DNA of 64,000 nucleotides from VXOI01 sp965197575 (GTDB lineage Bacteria; Chloroflexota; Dehalococcoidia; Lucifugimonadales; UBA3495): contig OZ240214.1 in assembly GCA_965197575.1 (NCBI GenBank), positions 868,001 through 932,000 on the forward strand, in the 5' to 3' direction. Within the stretch, counting starts at the first letter, position 1, and each line of letters begins with the position of its first letter. The notes under the pieces were generated by a model, which was not told the DNA's origin, ran no database searches, and saw nothing but the letters and a program-made list of their open reading frames with translations. Positions 8,889 through 17,869 of the stretch are shown piece after piece. Both the position numbers and the translations under genes were made by a program.

Positions 8889-10172
8889 ATGCCAGCCGGA
8901 AGCAAGAAAATAAATGTGGCGCTGCTGGGCATGGGCGTGGTCGGCTCAGGGGTGGCCGACGCGCTTACCCGGCCGCCGTTTTCGGACTCCTTCGACCTCA
9001 AGAAGGTCCTGGTGCGGGACCCCTCCCGTAGCAGAAGCGTCCCGCTGCCTGCGGGCGTGATCACCACCGACGCGGCGGACGTGCTCCTCGACTCCGGCAT
9101 AGACATCGTGGTCGAGGTCATGGGAGGCGAGGACCCGGCGACGGACTACCTGCAACGGGCCATCGCGTCGGGCAAGCACGTCGTCACCGCCAACAAGGAA
9201 GTCATGGCCAAGTCGGGCGCTGACCTGCTGGACCTGGCCGGTCGCAACAAAGTCAACTTGCTCTTCGAGGCGAGTGTCGGCGGTGGCATACCCATCGTCG
9301 GCTGCTTGATGAACGAGTTGGCCGGCAACGCCGTGTATTCGATCCGCTCCATCATCAACGGCACCACCAACTACATCCTCACCCGCATGGCCCACGAGCG
9401 CGCCCCCTTCGAGGATGCTCTGGCGGAAGCGCAAGCCCTCGGCTACGCGGAGGCCGATCCCACCAACGACGTGGAAGGCATCGACGCCGCCTACAAGCTG
9501 ACCGTCCTCGCCACCCTGGCCTACCGCTGCCGCTTTCACCCCGAGGACGTCTTCCGCCAAGGCATCTCCGTCCTGGAACCCCAGGACTTCCGTTACGCCC
9601 AAGAATTCGGCTACGCCATCAAGTCGCTGGCCATCGCCGATTGGGACGAGGAAGGAGTGCAGCTGCGGGTGTACCCGGCGCTGGTGCCCGAAGGGGACAT
9701 GCTGGCCAAAGTGGATGGGGTGTACAATGCCGTTGAAGTGGAGGGCAGCCTGAGCGGGAAGGTGCTGTTCCACGGCATGGGCGCGGGCCAGGGCCCAACG
9801 ACCAGCGCGGTGATGGGCGACATAATCGAAACCGCCCGCATCATCGGGGACGGCTCGATTCCGACGGCGGTACGACGGCTCAAGGACCGCCCGGATTTCA
9901 AGCCCATCGACGGGCTGGTCACCCGCTATTACATTCGCTTGAACGTGGCCGATCAGCCGGGTGTGCTGGCCCAGATCGCCCGTGTGCTGGGAGACGGGCA
10001 GATCAGCATCGCGTCCGTGCTCCAGAAGGACTCGGATGCCGAGACCCACAGCGCGGAAATCGTGATTATGACCCACCCGGCCCGGGAAGCGGCGGTCCAG
10101 CAGGCTCTGGACTCCATCGGGCGGCTGCCGCCGGTGCGGCGGGTGAGCAACACGATCAGGATCGCGGAGTAA
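8889..10172 (+). CDS. hom: Homoserine dehydrogenase
   Basis: A 427-residue NAD(P)-dependent enzyme reducing aspartate semialdehyde to homoserine. It has a Rossmann start VALLGMGVVGSGVADAL, the signature region SIRSIINGTTNYIL with EAQALGYAEADPTNDVEGIDAAYK, and a C-terminal ACT domain from about residue 350 (LNVADQPGVLAQIA) that normally mediates threonine feedback. ATG 8889 is chosen over an earlier GTG at 8856 because it lies just before the Rossmann fold. thrC follows 62 bp later. Confidence 0.96.
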   Translation: MPAGSKKINVALLGMGVVGSGVADALTRPPFSDSFDLKKVLVRDPSRSRSVPLPAGVITTDAADVLLDSGIDIVVEVMGGEDPATDYLQRAIASGKHVVTANKEVMAKSGADLLDLAGRNKVNLLFEASVGGGIPIVGCLMNELAGNAVYSIRSIINGTTNYILTRMAHERAPFEDALAEAQALGYAEADPTNDVEGIDAAYKLTVLATLAYRCRFHPEDVFRQGISVLEPQDFRYAQEFGYAIKSLAIADWDEEGVQLRVYPALVPEGDMLAKVDGVYNAVEVEGSLSGKVLFHGMGAGQGPTTSAVMGDIIETARIIGDGSIPTAVRRLKDRPDFKPIDGLVTRYYIRLNVADQPGVLAQIARVLGDGQISIASVLQKDSDAETHSAEIVIMTHPAREAAVQQALDSIGRLPPVRRVSNTIRIAE

Positions 10173-10234
10173 CCGGGCGTGGCGCTTTTATCGAAAATAC
10201 CGGGGGAAAAGCCGAAGAAAATGCCGGGGTTGTC

Positions 10235-11287
10235 ATGGGCGTCGGCGTACTAAAGACCTACAAAGACCTGCTTCCGGTCACCGGGGCAACCCCCATGATC
10301 ACGCTGGGGGAGGGCGATACTCCGCTGGTCAAATCCAACCGCTTGGCCGCGGAGTTGGGCTGCCCGGAGTTGTATTTCAAGCTGGAAGGCTGCAATCCCA
10401 CCGGGTCGTTCAAGGACCGGGGCATGGTGGTCGCCATCGCCAAGGCGCTGGAGGAAGGCAGCCGGGCCATCATGTGCGCCTCCACCGGCAACACCAGCGC
10501 CTCCGCCGCCGCCTTCGGGGCCTACAGCGGCCTGCCCGCCATCGTCATTATCCCCAAGGGCGAAGTGGCTATGGGTAAGCTGGCCCAAGCGATGGCCTAC
10601 GGCGCGAAGATCATCATGGTGAATGGCAACTTCGACGCCGCCTTGGGCTTGGTGCGGGAATTCACCACCAAGCACGAGGTCACGCTGGTCAACTCGGTGA
10701 ACCCCTACCGGATTGAGGGCCAAAAAACCGGTGCGTTCGAGGTGGTCGACGCCTTGGGCGACGCCCCGGACTACCTGTTCATCCCGGTGGGCAACGCCGG
10801 CAACATCACCGCCTACTGGAAGGGTTTCCGGGAGTATTATGCTCTGGGGCGCAGCCGGACGCTGCCCAAGATGATGGGTTTCCAGGCCGAGGGCGCCGCG
10901 CCCATCGTCCGCGGCAAGCCGGTGGCCAACCCCCAGACCATCGCCTCGGCCATCCGCATCGGGAATCCGGCCAGTTGGAAGGGGGCGCTGGAAGCGCGGG
11001 ACAGCTCCGGCGGCGCGATCGACATGGTCTCCGACGACGAGATACTGGAGGCCTACCGGCTGCTGGCCTCCCACGAAGGCATTTTTTGCGAGCCGGCCTC
11101 GGCAGCGTCCTTCGCCGGGCTGGTCAAGCTGCACCGCCAAGGGCTGGACCTGACGAAGCAACGGGTCGTCTGCATCTTCACTGGTTCCGGCCTGAAGGAC
11201 CCTGACCTGGCGATTACCAGCGTCGGGACGCAGACCATTCAGGTCGAGCCGACCATCGAAGCGGTGGAGAAAGTGGCGCTGTCGTAA
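10235..11287 (+). CDS. thrC: Threonine synthase
   Basis: A 350-residue PLP enzyme of the tryptophan-synthase-beta fold that turns O-phosphohomoserine into threonine. The PLP lysine is Lys60 in NPTGSFKDRG. Phosphate-binding GNAGN and CASTGNTSASAAAFGAYSG are present. The length fits the short bacterial/plant-like class. It follows hom, giving the last steps of threonine synthesis apart from homoserine kinase, which is not in this window. Confidence 0.95.
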   Translation: MGVGVLKTYKDLLPVTGATPMITLGEGDTPLVKSNRLAAELGCPELYFKLEGCNPTGSFKDRGMVVAIAKALEEGSRAIMCASTGNTSASAAAFGAYSGLPAIVIIPKGEVAMGKLAQAMAYGAKIIMVNGNFDAALGLVREFTTKHEVTLVNSVNPYRIEGQKTGAFEVVDALGDAPDYLFIPVGNAGNITAYWKGFREYYALGRSRTLPKMMGFQAEGAAPIVRGKPVANPQTIASAIRIGNPASWKGALEARDSSGGAIDMVSDDEILEAYRLLASHEGIFCEPASAASFAGLVKLHRQGLDLTKQRVVCIFTGSGLKDPDLAITSVGTQTIQVEPTIEAVEKVALS

Positions 11288-11311
11288 GCCAGCAGCCCAG
11301 GGAGCAACGAA

Positions 11312-11884
11312 ACGGTCGAGCAACGGCGCATAGAGGAAGCGATAGCGGACATCATTCAGGCTATCGGCGAAGACCCCGGCCGGGAGGGATTGAAGCACAC
11401 CCCGGCCCGGGTGGCGCGTATGTATGAGGCATTGTTCGCCGGAGTCGGGGCCAGCCCGGAAGAGGCCATCGACTCGATATTCGAGGCCGACGGCAACGAC
11501 CCAGTGGTGCTGAGCCGCTTGACGTTTCACTCGGTCTGTGAACATCACCTGTTGCCCTTCTTCGGCGAGGCCACGCTGGCCTATATCCCCGACGGCAAGA
11601 TCGCCGGCGTGAGCAAGCTGGCGCGGGCCCTAGACTTGGCCGCCCGCCGCCCGCAGATTCAGGAGCGGTTGACCACTCAAGTGGCCGACGCCGTCAACCA
11701 GGTGCTGCGGCCCGACGGCGTGATCGTGGAGTTGGAGGCCGAGCACCTCTGCATGAGTATGCGCGGAGTCCAAAAGCCGGGGGCAAGGATGACGACCTCG
11801 GCGGTCCGCGGCGAATTCCGGAAACATCCCTTGGGTCGTGAGGGACTGCTGGCCCTGATGCACTCCGGCCGACATGGGTCCTAG
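11312..11884 (+). CDS. folE: GTP cyclohydrolase I, apparent ACG start
   Basis: A 190-residue enzyme making dihydroneopterin triphosphate for folate. Zinc ligands are Cys76 and His79 (VCEHHLLPFFG) and Cys147 (LCMSMRGV), with PGARMTTSAVRGEF near the end. The first standard start in frame is TTG 11390, but that would remove conserved N-terminal residues (RRIEEAIADIIQAIGEDPGREGL). The frame is open from 11288, and no ATG, GTG or TTG exists before 11390. ACG at 11312 lies 7 nt after CAGGGAG (11298-11304), so I take ACG as the start. Confidence 0.9.
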   Translation, partial: TVEQRRIEEAIADIIQAIGEDPGREGLKHTPARVARMYEALFAGVGASPEEAIDSIFEADGNDPVVLSRLTFHSVCEHHLLPFFGEATLAYIPDGKIAGVSKLARALDLAARRPQIQERLTTQVADAVNQVLRPDGVIVELEAEHLCMSMRGVQKPGARMTTSAVRGEFRKHPLGREGLLALMHSGRHGS

Positions 11885-11911
11885 CCGTCTCCCCAGGGAG
11901 AATGGAGGTCG

Positions 11912-12892
11912 ATGAAGACCCCGATAACATCGTTTCAAGAAATCAAGGAAGATTGGGACTCCGTGCTGAGCGAGTCCCCGGTCGACAACCTGTTCCTCTC
12001 CGCCCAATGGCAGGAAGTCTGGTGGGAGAATTTCGGCGGCGAACGCAGCCTGACCGGCTTTTCCGTTCCCGGCCCCGGCGGCAATGGCGTGTCGGCCATC
12101 GCGTCTCTCTCCCGGCAGGGCGGCTCCTACTCGTTCGTGGGCAACCCCGACACCTTCGATTACAACGATTTCCTGGTGCGCCCCGGCTTCGAAGAGCCTT
12201 TCTTCAAGCTGCTGCTGGAAAGCCTGGATAGCCAGAACTGGGACACCCTGCAACTCGACTCCCTCATCGAGGACTCGCCGACTCTGGCGCTGCTTCCGGG
12301 GTTGGCCAGGGAAAAGGGCTACACCGTCGAGATCGAACAGGAAGACGTGACCTCCGGGGTAGCGCTGCCGGAAACTTGGGACGAATACCTCGGCGGCCTC
12401 TCCAAGAAGGACCGCCACGAGCTGAGGCGCAAGCTGCGCCGGCTGGACGCTCAGACCGATTGGCGCTGGTATGCCGTCACGTCGCCCGAGGAAGTGATTG
12501 CCCGGTTCGACGATTTCCTCTCCTTGATGCGGATGAGCCGGACCGACAAAGACGAATACATGACGGCGGAACGGGAGCGGTTCTTCTTGGACATGGCGGA
12601 GCGCATGGCCCGCTTGGACTGGATTCGGCTGTTCTTCATGGAGATCAACGGCGCGCCGGTGGCTACCAGCTTGTGTTTCGACTACCGCTCGTCGCGGCTG
12701 TTGTACAATAGCGGGTATCAACCGGACTTGGGTTACTACAGCGTTGGGCTTCTGCTCAACGCTATGTGTCTGAAAGACGCCATTGACCGGGGCATGGGCT
12801 ACTTCGACTTCCTGCGAGGTCCCGAGCCCTACAAGGCCCACTTGGGCGGCCAGCAAAGAAGCCTCTTCAGTATGGTGGTGAAACGAAGTTGA
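11912..12892 (+). CDS. FemAB/CelD-like GNAT acyltransferase
   Basis: A 326-residue protein of the Acetyltransf_6 (BcsL/CelD) type, recognised by the mid-protein segment LSKKDRHELRRKLRRLD and the C-terminal GNAT half with GAPVATSLCFDY and YYSVGLLLNAMCLKDAID. Such proteins are often tied to cell-wall or exopolysaccharide work. The stop overlaps the start of the next gene, a glycosyltransferase, by 4 bp (TTGA), so the two are translationally coupled and probably modify a shared glycan. The acyl donor is unknown. Confidence 0.8.
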   Translation: MKTPITSFQEIKEDWDSVLSESPVDNLFLSAQWQEVWWENFGGERSLTGFSVPGPGGNGVSAIASLSRQGGSYSFVGNPDTFDYNDFLVRPGFEEPFFKLLLESLDSQNWDTLQLDSLIEDSPTLALLPGLAREKGYTVEIEQEDVTSGVALPETWDEYLGGLSKKDRHELRRKLRRLDAQTDWRWYAVTSPEEVIARFDDFLSLMRMSRTDKDEYMTAERERFFLDMAERMARLDWIRLFFMEINGAPVATSLCFDYRSSRLLYNSGYQPDLGYYSVGLLLNAMCLKDAIDRGMGYFDFLRGPEPYKAHLGGQQRSLFSMVVKRS

Positions 12893-14112
12893 GCGATTCC
12901 CGAGCCGCGTTTATTACGGTACACGCCTGCCCCCTGGCGGCCCCCGGACAGGGAAAGTCAGGGGGTATGAATGTCTACGTGCAACAGTTGAGCCGCGCAT
13001 TGGGGGAGTTGGGCGTCCAGGTTGACATATTCACGCGGGAGCACTCCGGCGTGACCAACACCGTCGAGTGGATCGCCCCGGCGGTGCGCGTCGTACACCT
13101 GCCGGCCGGGCCGTTGGAGGCCGGGGTGGGCGAGCTATACTCGCACCTGCCACGATTTCTGCAAGAGCTTCATGCTTTCCGCGAGCGCGACGGGCAGTCC
13201 CAAGACGGACGGGGTTACGACGTGATCCACTCCCACTACTGGCTGTCGGGCTGGGTGGGCCGCCATCTTTCCGAGGACCTCGGCATCCCCCACGTCGTGA
13301 CTTTCCACACGCTGGGTCTGATCAAGATGCAATCGCGGGCCGGGGAGGTGGAGCCGGAGGAAAGGGCCGAAGTCGAGCGGGAGGTCATGGCCACCGCCGA
13401 CCGGATCATCGGCTTCAGCAACCACGAGAGGGACGCGATGGCCCGGTTGTACGACGCCGACCCTTCGCGGGTAAGCCTGGTCCCCTGCGGCGTCGACCTA
13501 GCCAAGTTCCGGCCACTGGACCAGCAGGAAGCTCGCCGCCGCCTGGGTCTGAACGGCGAGAAGGTGATGCTCTACGTGGGCCGGGTCGAGCCGCTCAAGG
13601 GCTTGGACCTGTTCATCGAGACCGCGGCGCAAATGGAGGCCGACGACGTCAAGATGATCGTGGTCGGCGGGGATGCCAACGGCGAGAAGGAAATGGCGCG
13701 GGTGCGCCGACTGGCCGAGGAACGGCAGGTGGACGGGCTGATCGACTTCGTGGGCCGGGTCGAGCACGATGAGCTGCCCCTCTATTACAACGCCGCCGAT
13801 GTCTGCGTCGTCCCTTCGTATTACGAAAGTTTCGGGTTGGTGGCGCTGGAGTCGATGGCCTGCGGAACGCCGGTGGTGGCCACCCGCGTCGGCGGCCTGC
13901 CGACCATCGTTCACCACGGGCATACCGGCTACCTCAAGTCGTGGCGCTGCCCGGAAGCCTTCGCCAACTCCGTCGAAATGATCATCTCCAGCGAGGGCCT
14001 TCAGGAGAGCTTGGGGGCCGCCGCCCGCCGCCGCGCCGAGGGAATGGGCTGGGGCAACGTCGCCACCATGATCGAAGAAATCTACGGCTCCTTGACCGGA
14101 CCTACCCAATGA
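12889..14112 (+). CDS. GT4 glycosyltransferase, MshA-like
   Basis: A 407-residue GT-B enzyme. The N-terminal loop KSGGMNVYVQQLSRALGELG and the donor-site region ESFGLVALESMACGTPVVAT with EX7E spacing match the MshA / sucrose-phosphate-synthase branch of family GT4. MshA joins GlcNAc to inositol phosphate in mycothiol synthesis, but this branch is broad, so the acceptor is uncertain. TTG 12889 is the start, overlapping the upstream stop. An LmbE-type deacetylase, the MshB-like partner class, lies 2.5 kb downstream. Confidence 0.86.
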   Translation: MSDSRAAFITVHACPLAAPGQGKSGGMNVYVQQLSRALGELGVQVDIFTREHSGVTNTVEWIAPAVRVVHLPAGPLEAGVGELYSHLPRFLQELHAFRERDGQSQDGRGYDVIHSHYWLSGWVGRHLSEDLGIPHVVTFHTLGLIKMQSRAGEVEPEERAEVEREVMATADRIIGFSNHERDAMARLYDADPSRVSLVPCGVDLAKFRPLDQQEARRRLGLNGEKVMLYVGRVEPLKGLDLFIETAAQMEADDVKMIVVGGDANGEKEMARVRRLAEERQVDGLIDFVGRVEHDELPLYYNAADVCVVPSYYESFGLVALESMACGTPVVATRVGGLPTIVHHGHTGYLKSWRCPEAFANSVEMIISSEGLQESLGAAARRRAEGMGWGNVATMIEEIYGSLTGPTQ

Positions 14113-14144
14113 ATACATAATAATTATCATCGAAAATCAGCACG

Positions 14145-14885
14145 ATGGAGTCCGCATTGACCCCCGATCCCCCCGGCGCCAACGGGGCTAACGGTGCTTC
14201 GACCCTACCCCCTCCCAACCCTGACCGACGCCGTAGCCCCTTACGCCGGATCGTCGTTCACTTAGAGCGGACTTTTGCGGCGGGCGTATTGGTGATGCTG
14301 CCCATCGGTATCACCGCTCTAGTCTTCAAGTTCCTCTACGACCTGCTCACGCCGATCCTCACCCCGCTGACCAACCTGCTGCCCGGCCCGGAAATCCACG
14401 GCGCGGGCCTGTTTGCGCTTCTGATCCTGATCTACGTCGTCGGCTTGGTGGCCGCCTTCGTTCTGGGCCGTCGCATCATCGCGCTAGGCCACCGGATACT
14501 GGAGTTTATACCGCTCGTGAAAGGAATCTACGGGACCACGCGGACCGCCGTGCAACTGCTCTCCAACGGGTATCGGATGGACAGCGGAGACAAGTATAGG
14601 GGCGTGGTGCTGATTGAGTTCCCAAGGCCCGGCATCGTTTCCATTGGCTTGGTTACTTCGCAAATGGTGGATGAGGACGGCGAAGAAATCCTGTCGGTCT
14701 ACATACCGACTACGCCCATCCCGTCGTCGGGGTTCCTGGTGATGGTCCCTGGCGATCAGGTGACGCATACCGACATGACGGTGGAAGACGCGATGAGCGT
14801 GGTGGTGTCCGGCGGTATACTGTCTGATCGGGTCTTTCAGCGCAGCGGAGTCGAAGTCCCTGGCGACTTGAGCTCGAACCAGTAG
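14145..14885 (+). CDS. DUF502 family membrane protein
   Basis: A 246-residue protein with two hydrophobic segments at about residues 45-70 and 85-110 (AGVLVMLPIGITALVFKFLYD; GLFALLILIYVVGLVAAFVLG) and a soluble C-terminal half with VKGIYGTTRTAVQLL and VYIPTTPIPSSGFL. These are hallmarks of DUF502 proteins, whose molecular role is unknown. The N-terminal ~35 residues are Pro/Ala-rich. Its 3' end overlaps the converging GNAT pseudogene by 49 bp. Confidence 0.88.
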   Translation: MESALTPDPPGANGANGASTLPPPNPDRRRSPLRRIVVHLERTFAAGVLVMLPIGITALVFKFLYDLLTPILTPLTNLLPGPEIHGAGLFALLILIYVVGLVAAFVLGRRIIALGHRILEFIPLVKGIYGTTRTAVQLLSNGYRMDSGDKYRGVVLIEFPRPGIVSIGLVTSQMVDEDGEEILSVYIPTTPIPSSGFLVMVPGDQVTHTDMTVEDAMSVVVSGGILSDRVFQRSGVEVPGDLSSNQ

Positions 14886-15249
14886 TGCTCCGCCCGCTTC
14901 TCGAAGCCGGTGGAGGTGTATAGCCCTACGGCCGACGCGTTGCTTCCGTCCACTTCCAGGCCGATGTCGGCCACGCCCTGTGTGTTGCGTAAGCGCAATT
15001 CATCTCGATGACGGCGCGGCCGATGGCCAGATCCGGGAACACCATGCTGTAGCCGCAAAGAGCGCCCGCATCTTCCAGCAGGAAGCAATTGGCCTCCGGC
15101 TCCAGGCCGGGGAGACCGAGATTGCCGTCGAATGCGCCCCGGCCCAGCTCGATCTCACCCGGCCCCCAAGCGTTCCAGGAGGCCACGAAATCCAGCAAGG
15201 CTGGGCGGTCGTCGTTGGTGTAATTGCGTACTTGCAAGGCGGGTCTCAA
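14837..15249 (-). pseudogene. GNAT N-acetyltransferase with internal deletion/frameshift
   Basis: From a TTG near 15249 the frame reads as the first half of a GNAT protein (LQVRNYTNDDRPALLDF, ANCFLLEDAGALCGYSMVF) up to EMNCAY. The last third (GVADIGLEVDGSNASAVGLYT) is in another frame from about 14990 down to the stop at 14837. The piece between, where the acetyl-CoA pyrophosphate loop (Q/R-x-x-G-x-G/A) should be, is missing. A deletion of about 50 nt with frame change explains this. It cannot make a working acetyltransferase as it stands. Confidence 0.75.
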
Positions 15250-15400
15250 GGCAGGTGGATCGAAAAACTTGGGCTGTGGGCAACGGAATATACGGTTGGC
15301 TAAGCGTAGAGGAAGGCGGTGGGCGCGGCCTTTGATGCCCTTGACACCTTCGGCGGATTGTAGCAGAGTAGCCGTTGGCCTACAAGGAGGATACCGAGGC

Positions 15401-16105
15401 ATGGACGAGACCCCGCAGCGCGTTTTGGTGGTGATTCCGCACCCGGACGATGCCGAATTCTGGTGCGGCGGCAGCGTTGCCCGGTGGATTAGCGAAGGCG
15501 CGCAGGTGCGCTTCGTACTTTGCACCGACGGCAGCAAAGGCAGCACCGACCCGGGCATGACCTCCCAGGAGTTGGGACCGATTCGAGAGGATGAGCAGAC
15601 CAGGGCGGCCGAGGCGCTGGGCGTCCAGGAGTTGGTGATGCTGCACCTGGTCGATGGGACTCTCGAGGACACCGACAACTTCCGCCGGGAGCTGGTGCGC
15701 CAGGTCCGGCAGGTGAAACCGGACGTGGTCATCTGTCCCGAACCCTATCGCAAGAACCTGGGATGGCACCGCGACCATCGCATCGCGGGGCAGGTGACCC
15801 TCGACGCCGTCTTCCCCTACGCCAGGGATCACCTGCACTTCGAGGAGTTGTGGCGCGACGAGGGCCTGGAACCCCACAAGACCGGCACGGTGCTTTTCTG
15901 GGGTACGGAATCGGCCGACACCTTCGTCGACATCTCCGGCAGCATCGATACGAAGATGCGGGCCGTCAGTGTCTACGCCAGCCAATTGGATGGACACACG
16001 GCAGAAGAGATCGAAGGCTTCGTCAAGCAACAGGCTAGGGAAGGGGTTGAAGAGTCGGGCCTGGAGTACAGCGAGTCCTTTCGGAAACAGACCTTCCGCA
16101 CGTAG
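15401..16105 (+). CDS. LmbE/PIG-L family deacetylase
   Basis: A 234-residue zinc deacetylase with the metal motif PHPDDAEF near residue 13 and the second His group WHRDHR. Family members remove N-acetyl from GlcNAc conjugates (MshB, BshB, PIG-L). AAGGAGG at 15384-15390 fixes the ATG at 15401, although the frame is open to 15224. An MshA-like glycosyltransferase is nearby, so a glycosyl-thiol or glycan substrate is possible, but this is inference. Confidence 0.88.
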   Translation: MDETPQRVLVVIPHPDDAEFWCGGSVARWISEGAQVRFVLCTDGSKGSTDPGMTSQELGPIREDEQTRAAEALGVQELVMLHLVDGTLEDTDNFRRELVRQVRQVKPDVVICPEPYRKNLGWHRDHRIAGQVTLDAVFPYARDHLHFEELWRDEGLEPHKTGTVLFWGTESADTFVDISGSIDTKMRAVSVYASQLDGHTAEEIEGFVKQQAREGVEESGLEYSESFRKQTFRT

Positions 16106-16129
16106 GGAAGCACTCAAGATCGTTCAGTT

Positions 16130-16172
16130 CTCCCTCACGCTAACCCTCTCCCAGAGGGAGAGGGGACTTTCT
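16130..16172 (+). repeat. Half copy of the dispersed hairpin repeat
   Basis: This stretch has the core of the family seen at 21669-21812 and 28172-28315: CCCTCAC, a TAACCCTCTCCC arm, its reverse complement GGGAGAGGG, then GACTT. It corresponds to the right half of the full element only. It lies in the 100-bp gap between the LmbE gene and the converging DUF885 gene. Confidence 0.6.
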
Positions 16173-16206
16173 CAAACAATTGAAAGGCCCTGTGGGCGCG
16201 ACTCGC

Positions 16207-17865
16207 CTACAGCGGCGCTCCCGGCTCTTCCAGCATTGCTTGGCGCAGGAGGGGCAGGGGCGGCGCGCCGAAGGACAGCAGGCGGTCGTGGAAGCCTCGC
16301 AGCGAATATTCGCTTCCCCGCTCCCGCCGGTAGTCCTCCCGGAGCTTCAGGATCATCAGCTTGCCGAGGGTATAGTTCAGGTATCCGGGGTCGAACGTGC
16401 CGCGGAGGGCCTCCCTCCGGGCCGGATGCTCACCCATGTAGGCGTTCTCCATGAAGAAGCGGGTCGCCTCGTCAACCGTCATACCCTCGGTGTGCATGGC
16501 GATGGAGCAGACGTAGCGGCAATTGCGGACCAGGGCCTCCAAAAGCTGAGTGAGCAGCAGGTCCTCCCGGCCGGCCCCATACTCCGTTTCCAGCATCATC
16601 TGCTCGGTGTAGTGGGCCCAGCCTTCGGTGAAGGCGTAGGACGTCGCCGCACGGTTGATCAAGGGCAGCGGCTCCCCATACCGGTTGTGCAGGTGGTGGA
16701 CGAAGTGGCCAGGGTAGACTTCGTGGATGGAAATAACCTTGAGGGTGTTGTAGTTGAAGTTGGACAGCCACTCGTCCTGCTGCGCCGCCGTCCAGTCGTC
16801 TTCCACCGGCGTCACGTAGTAGAACGACTCGGTGGCCTTCGACTCCAACGCCCCGGCGCTGTCCATGGCGGCAAAGGCGTAGCGCATGTAGGTGGGGGTC
16901 TCTATCACTTGGCAGCGGTCGTCCGAGGGCAACGAAATGATGTCGAAGTCCAGCAGCGCCTGCCGGATGTCCTCCAGAAGGTCGCGGGTGTCGGGAATCA
17001 GCGCGTGAGCCGAGGGATGGTCACGGCCGATCTCGGCGACTATGGACTCCACCGGCCGTCCGGGGGCGATGCGTACCGCCACCTCCCTGATTAGCTCCAG
17101 GTTCTCCTCCAGGTTGGCCCGGCCCACCTGCGCCACCTGCTCTAGGGGCAAATCCAGCCCCTCGCCGGTGGCCAGCATCCCCGCGTAGAGCGTGGGGCCG
17201 ATGGCGAAGCCTTCCTCTCCTTGATTTCCGCGTGACTTGAGCCTTTCCACGAACCGGTCCAGGGCCGCCGCGGCGGTGTTCAGCGCGCTGGTGAACTCGT
17301 CCGCGATCTGCCGGTCGGACACTGCCCCAGCGAACCGGAGCAGGTCGGTCCGGTAGAAGCGGGCCATGCCGCCGTAGCTCTCGACGCTCATGTCCACGAC
17401 GTGCTTGGAGAGGCGGTCGGACATCGCCCGGTCGAGGACATCCAGGAAGCCGGGGGCTTGGCGCAACGCGGAGGTGGCGGAGCGGAGGCGGTCTTCCAGC
17501 GGGGCGTAGTCGCGCCGCACGTACCCGCTCATGTTCAGGAATCCCGACTGCCGCATCGGGTTGTTCTCCAGCGGCCGCATCTCGGTGAAGGTGAACAGCT
17601 CCCGCTTGAGGAACAACTCCAGCAGGCCGTGGCCGAGCCGGTCTGGGGAGTCCAAGGCCGCGCGGTCCACCGAGGCCAACTCGGTCATCCCCTGCCGGAT
17701 TTCCCGCTCCCGCCGGGACACTTGGGCGGGCGACAGGTCGGGCAGTTGGCCGTCGTACTCGTGCCGCCCGATGCGGGACCCGGCGGTGGGATAGAACCGC
17801 CAGTGGTCCTCGATGAGCCGCAGGGACAGGTTGGCGAACGCTTGTGATGCGCCGTTGCCCGCCAT
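16207..17865 (-). CDS. DUF885 family protein, putative metallopeptidase
   Basis: A 552-residue protein of the DUF885 family. The zinc-peptidase-like HEVYPGHFVHHLH (HExxxGH form) lies at about residue 382 with EGWAHYTEQMM downstream (EGWA is a family hallmark). No signal peptide is seen, so it is probably cytoplasmic. Substrates of the family are unclear. The start at 17865 follows the EthD-like gene on the same strand by 4 bp, so the two are co-transcribed. Confidence 0.86.
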   Translation of the reverse strand: MAGNGASQAFANLSLRLIEDHWRFYPTAGSRIGRHEYDGQLPDLSPAQVSRREREIRQGMTELASVDRAALDSPDRLGHGLLELFLKRELFTFTEMRPLENNPMRQSGFLNMSGYVRRDYAPLEDRLRSATSALRQAPGFLDVLDRAMSDRLSKHVVDMSVESYGGMARFYRTDLLRFAGAVSDRQIADEFTSALNTAAAALDRFVERLKSRGNQGEEGFAIGPTLYAGMLATGEGLDLPLEQVAQVGRANLEENLELIREVAVRIAPGRPVESIVAEIGRDHPSAHALIPDTRDLLEDIRQALLDFDIISLPSDDRCQVIETPTYMRYAFAAMDSAGALESKATESFYYVTPVEDDWTAAQQDEWLSNFNYNTLKVISIHEVYPGHFVHHLHNRYGEPLPLINRAATSYAFTEGWAHYTEQMMLETEYGAGREDLLLTQLLEALVRNCRYVCSIAMHTEGMTVDEATRFFMENAYMGEHPARREALRGTFDPGYLNYTLGKLMILKLREDYRRERGSEYSLRGFHDRLLSFGAPPLPLLRQAMLEEPGAPL

Positions 17866-17869
17866 AGGT

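Noticed and set aside
11390..11884. folE starting at TTG 11390
   Set aside because: It has no good RBS and would remove about 26 conserved N-terminal residues that are encoded in frame just upstream.
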